Shown here piece after piece: positions 60,693 to 64,000 of a stretch of DNA of 64,000 nucleotides. The DNA is from Gonatopus flavifemur (taxonomy: Eukaryota > Arthropoda > Insecta > Hymenoptera > Dryinidae), in the NCBI GenBank assembly GCA_018340375.1, contig JAFFJZ010000002.1:62552001-62616000 (forward strand), written 5' to 3'. The notes beneath the pieces are model-generated. The model saw nothing but the letters and a program-made list of their open reading frames with translations, was not told the DNA's origin and made no database searches. Within the stretch, counting starts at the first letter, position 1. Every line of letters begins with the position of its first letter. Both the position numbers and the translations under genes were made by a program.

Positions 60693-63572
60693 ATGGGGTT
60701 TACACAAGTAGTGTACTATCAAAATGTCCGCGGCCTTCGTACTAAACTAAATGCGCTTCATTGTGCAGCCGCAGCCTCTGTCGATCGTTATGACATCATC
60801 ATTTTATCGGAAACTTGGCTTTCTGATGAAATTTTATCAACGGAAATCGGCTTGCACGGTTACACTGTATACAGAAAGGATAGATCTCTATTGACTAGTC
60901 ATTGTGAGAGGGGAGGACGAGTCTTGATAGCAGTGAAAAATGGCATTCCGAGTTCTGAATTAATCGATGAGCACTCAAATGTTGAACATTTGTTTATAAA
61001 AGTTAGGATGGGTTCTTCGGAATCGATTTTTGGAGCCGTCTATATTCCGCCATCATCATCTGCGCATCTTTATGAAGATCATTGTAAGAGTGTGGAAGCT
61101 ATTCTGAGTGCCAATCAGGATCTCTCTTTTTATCTATATGGTGATTATAATCTACCACGTGCTTCTTGGCGTTTAACTAGTGCAAATATATCATGTGTCA
61201 TAATTCCCGGTGCAACATGTAATGAAGTGCAGTCGATACAATTTGTCTGTGAATATTTTAACTTCTCAAATTTATCCTTGAAGAATGATATATGTAATGA
61301 TTTTGGTATTATGCTTGATCTGTTATTTACAAATGACAGTTCTGTAGTGACAACATTACCTGCTGAGTCTCTCCTCACCTGTGATAAATATCATCCACCT
61401 CTTCTTTCTATACTGGATGTGGTTTCAATTAATTATCTTCCTCGAGATAATATTTTTCGTTATAATTTCATTTTGGGTGATAATACTGCAATTCGAAATT
61501 TTTTCAATCAAATCCCTTGGGATTCATTACTTAGTGTTTCGACTATTGATGATGCGGTTGAGTGTGTGTATGAGATTATGAATTACGCAATTGATTTGTA
61601 CGTTCCTAAATGTTATTCTCGTGATTCAAAATACCCTAGATGGTTTTCTAAGCAGTTGATCGATCTGATACGTGCCAAGAAAGAAGCACATTGTATGTAT
61701 AAGAAACATAATTGGATACAAGATTATCATGTTTTCTCTGATTTGCGTGCTCAATGTGAAAAATTAGTGGATAAGTGTTATAATGATTATGTTCGCTCAA
61801 CGAAATTGCAAATTCCTCATAGTATCAAAGGCTTTTGGAATTATGTCAATTCTCGTCGATGCGACAATGGTATTCCGGGTAAAATGGTTATGGATGGAAT
61901 CTCAGTTACCTCTGGGCGTGAAATTGCTGACCTGTTTGCTGCTCACTTTGAGTCTGTTTATGTTTCTCACAATGATCTGACTCCTAATTTAGAATCCAAT
62001 TCTGATTTGAATATCTCTGATCTCTATATTAACATTGGAACGGTGCTTATGGGAATCAACTCTTTGGATATCAATAAGGGTCCCGGCGATGATGGGATTC
62101 CTCCTTTGTTTTTGAAATCCTGCAGCTACATATTATCACGACCACTGTGGTTGATCTTCAACGCCTCCTTATCTTCTGGTAATTCTCCTACCCGCTGGAA
62201 AAATAGTTTAGTCTCGCCGATTTTTAAGGCTGGTTGCAGAGCAGATGTGAAAAATTACAGGCCAATATCTATTATAAGTGCAATTCCCAAACTATTTGAA
62301 AGCTTGGTAACTGATATAATATCTCCACTGTTTTCTGGCGTCATTTCGGATATGCAACATGGTTTTATGCCTGGTCGTTCAACTATCACCAACTTGGCTA
62401 TTTATGGTAACTATGTATCAAGAGTTTTGGATAATAACGGTCAGGTAGATACAGTTTATAATGATTTCACAAAAGCCTTTGATACTGTAGATCATAATAT
62501 TCTCTTATCTAAATTATACCGCCTTGGTTTCCGTGGAAATATTCTTAATTGGATGAGAAGCCATCTTACGAAGAGAACTCAAACTGTTAAGGTTAAGAAT
62601 TTCATCTCAAGGTCTATCAATGTACAATCAGGTGTTCCGCAAGGGTCGCATTTAGGCCCATTGCTATTTATTTCGTTTATTAATGATATTGGTGACAATT
62701 TTAAGCATGTTAAATTTTTACTTTTCGCGGATGATTCGAAATTATTCTTGAGAATCTTAACATACGCTGATGTCATCGCATTACAATCCGATTTGCATAG
62801 GTTGGAATCGTGGTGTGCCTTGAATAAACTGCAACTGAATATATCGAAGTATAAAGTAATGAGACTTTCGCGTAAGATGCAACCAGTCATGTTCTCATAT
62901 GAATTGAACGGGTCTAGCTTAGAGGTTGTTCAGAGTATGCATGATTTAGGAATTATAATTGATTCTAAGTTCAATTTCACTATGCATTATCAAAATATGG
63001 TTAATACGGCTATGAAGCAACTCGGATTTCTGAAGCGTATGTCTATAGACTTCAAAGAAACCTCAACACTCTTGACACTATACAATGCTCTTGTCAGACC
63101 TAATTTAGAATATGCGTCCCAGATCTGGTCGCCTCACCATGATAAATATTGTAAACTGATTGAGAGAGTTCAGCACAAGTTTTTGCGTTTCTTAGCTTTT
63201 AAAAATTTCACCCCCATGGCCGTGTCCTGTCATGATTATGGACCGTTAATGAGATCGTTTGACATGACCACGCTTGAAGCTCGTAGGTTGGTTGACGATC
63301 TCGTTTTCATCTTCAAACTCATTAATGGTCAAATTAACTGTCCTGAACTACTCTCTCTTTTCAACTTCAATGTACCATCTAGAACTCTACGAAAGCCTTC
63401 GCTTTTCAATATTCCGATGTTCACTTCACATTATTTTTATTCTGATCCAGTCAACCGCATCTGTTGCTTGGCAAACTCATATAAAGATGATCTTGATTTC
63501 TTTTCGGGGTCAGTATCAATCTTTAAAAAATCGGCCCAGAAGGCTTTCTCTAAGAAGAGTGTGAGATTATAA
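60693..63572 (+). CDS. LINE endonuclease / reverse transcriptase, CR1/Jockey group
   Basis: 959 codons without a stop from the ATG at 60693 (GTGAACATGG context); an in-frame stop lies upstream at 60648. The N-terminal third is an APE-like endonuclease that nicks the target: VYYQNVRGLRTKL (residues 7-19), ILSETWLSDE (37-46), YGDYNLPRASW (149-159), and CDKYHPPLL (230-238) supplying the late histidine. RT begins about residue 500: NYRPISIISAIPKL (521-534), QHGFMPGRST (555-564), DFTKAFDTVDHN (591-602), GVPQGSHLGPLLF (647-659), and the catalytic FADDSKLF (678-685). No RNase H or zinc knuckle follows. All key motifs are intact, so the enzyme could be active. The clade within the CR1/Jockey group is not settled. 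Confidence 0.93.
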   Translation: MGFTQVVYYQNVRGLRTKLNALHCAAAASVDRYDIIILSETWLSDEILSTEIGLHGYTVYRKDRSLLTSHCERGGRVLIAVKNGIPSSELIDEHSNVEHLFIKVRMGSSESIFGAVYIPPSSSAHLYEDHCKSVEAILSANQDLSFYLYGDYNLPRASWRLTSANISCVIIPGATCNEVQSIQFVCEYFNFSNLSLKNDICNDFGIMLDLLFTNDSSVVTTLPAESLLTCDKYHPPLLSILDVVSINYLPRDNIFRYNFILGDNTAIRNFFNQIPWDSLLSVSTIDDAVECVYEIMNYAIDLYVPKCYSRDSKYPRWFSKQLIDLIRAKKEAHCMYKKHNWIQDYHVFSDLRAQCEKLVDKCYNDYVRSTKLQIPHSIKGFWNYVNSRRCDNGIPGKMVMDGISVTSGREIADLFAAHFESVYVSHNDLTPNLESNSDLNISDLYINIGTVLMGINSLDINKGPGDDGIPPLFLKSCSYILSRPLWLIFNASLSSGNSPTRWKNSLVSPIFKAGCRADVKNYRPISIISAIPKLFESLVTDIISPLFSGVISDMQHGFMPGRSTITNLAIYGNYVSRVLDNNGQVDTVYNDFTKAFDTVDHNILLSKLYRLGFRGNILNWMRSHLTKRTQTVKVKNFISRSINVQSGVPQGSHLGPLLFISFINDIGDNFKHVKFLLFADDSKLFLRILTYADVIALQSDLHRLESWCALNKLQLNISKYKVMRLSRKMQPVMFSYELNGSSLEVVQSMHDLGIIIDSKFNFTMHYQNMVNTAMKQLGFLKRMSIDFKETSTLLTLYNALVRPNLEYASQIWSPHHDKYCKLIERVQHKFLRFLAFKNFTPMAVSCHDYGPLMRSFDMTTLEARRLVDDLVFIFKLINGQINCPELLSLFNFNVPSRTLRKPSLFNIPMFTSHYFYSDPVNRICCLANSYKDDLDFFSGSVSIFKKSAQKAFSKKSVRL

Positions 63573-63734
63573 TTTATGTATTATTCCACATCTATACTTT
63601 AAGGTTCGTGATAATTTACACCGTGTCTTATTGTAATTTACTTTTCAGTACTTTATTTGAAAATTTTCTTTTGTTAACCGCCATGATATTGTTTACATCC
63701 TTTTGTACCTAAAGGGCGTCTTAGCCTGTAAGAT

Positions 63735-63756
63735 AAATCAAATCAAATCAAATCAA
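63735..63756 (+). repeat. (AAATC)n tail of the LINE
   Basis: Four AAATC units directly after GCCTGTAAGAT mark the 3' end of the retrotransposon; a short repeat tail of this kind is typical of several non-LTR clades. Confidence 0.85.
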
Positions 63757-64000
63757 GTAAAAAGAGACAGCTGCAAACAATAGAAAGAACTGATATATCA
63801 GAAATAGAAACATAAAAATGCTGTGCAATGGAGAAAACAATTGCAATCAATGACAAATGATAACTGAGGTCTCCATTATTACTCAAATAACTCCAATATG
63901 TATAGAATATTCTCCGAACGTTTCTAAATTACTCAAACGTTTAATAAACATTCTCAAAATGTTTTGGGTACTTTTGGCGCTACTAGGGTAGACTGTTTTA
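63757..64000. other. Flank, nothing recognised
   Basis: AT-rich sequence to the window edge. Confidence 0.4.

Larger units (their letters stand above)
60520..63756 (+). mobile_element. Non-LTR retrotransposon (LINE), apparently complete polymerase region
   Basis: Contains one long endonuclease-plus-RT frame, about 180 bp of 3' untranslated sequence and an (AAATC)n tail (63735..63756). There is no LTR and no RNase H. The 5' limit is not resolved. No ORF1 precedes the frame, so the copy is either 5'-truncated or from a family without ORF1. No flanking duplication was found by eye. Confidence 0.9.

Overview
The window reads as a stretch of an arthropod genome, most likely an insect. It is AT-rich and gene-poor. 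It has mariner, hAT, LINE and many non-autonomous DNA transposons, spliced coding exons with GT-AG borders, and no bacterial-style gene packing. Nothing seen fixes the order; Hymenoptera or another holometabolous insect is a guess from general flavour only.

Host coding sequence. The only host gene I can support is on the minus strand. Two exons, 22578..22710 and 14232..14440, join in frame (AG + T gives Ser) into one immunoglobulin domain typical of the Sidestep family of neuronal cell-surface proteins. The intron between them is about 8.1 kb. No further exon of this gene was recognised. The upstream exon with the signal peptide and the downstream Ig exons are either outside the window or too short to see. 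Much of the rest may therefore be intron or flank of this gene, but that is inference.

Mobile DNA dominates. Autonomous-type elements: (i) a mariner at 45401..46691 with an uninterrupted 348-codon DD34D transposase, perfect 36-bp inverted ends and a TA duplication; (ii) a different, decayed mariner at 11371..12659; (iii) a LINE at about 60520..63756 with a 959-codon endonuclease/reverse-transcriptase frame and an (AAATC)n tail; (iv) a decayed, RTE-like LINE fragment on the minus strand at 15435..16890; (v) hAT remnants at 44011..45071 and 41099..43682, each with an exact 8-bp target duplication.

Non-autonomous elements. More than twenty short elements have inverted ends. One class starts CAC(T/G)G and is flanked by TA or CA. 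A second class starts CCC and ends GGG, with 2-3 bp flanking matches. Several families are filled almost wall to wall with their own short word in both orientations (GCTG/CAGC, GGACA/TGTCC, AGATCT, GATCAGGC, AACGTT, TCTGAAA).

Layout. 1-9 kb: flank, one AACGTT element, a cluster of GCTG elements. 9-14 kb: a TCTGAAA foldback and the dead mariner. 14-23 kb: Sidestep exons bracketing a LINE fragment with elements nested in it. 23-35 kb: small foldbacks in otherwise featureless sequence. 35-41 kb: GGACA element and foldbacks. 41-48 kb: two hAT elements and a four-level nest of transposons, each of which can be peeled off by its target duplication. 48-53 kb: featureless apart from simple repeats. 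53-60 kb: GCTG, GATCAGGC, AAGATATCTT and GCTTGG elements. 60-64 kb: GGTTCG minisatellite and the LINE.

I did not find CRISPR arrays, rRNA, an intact tRNA, or a multi-gene system. The most notable things are the nested transposon stack, the intact mariner and LINE, and the word-filled foldback elements.
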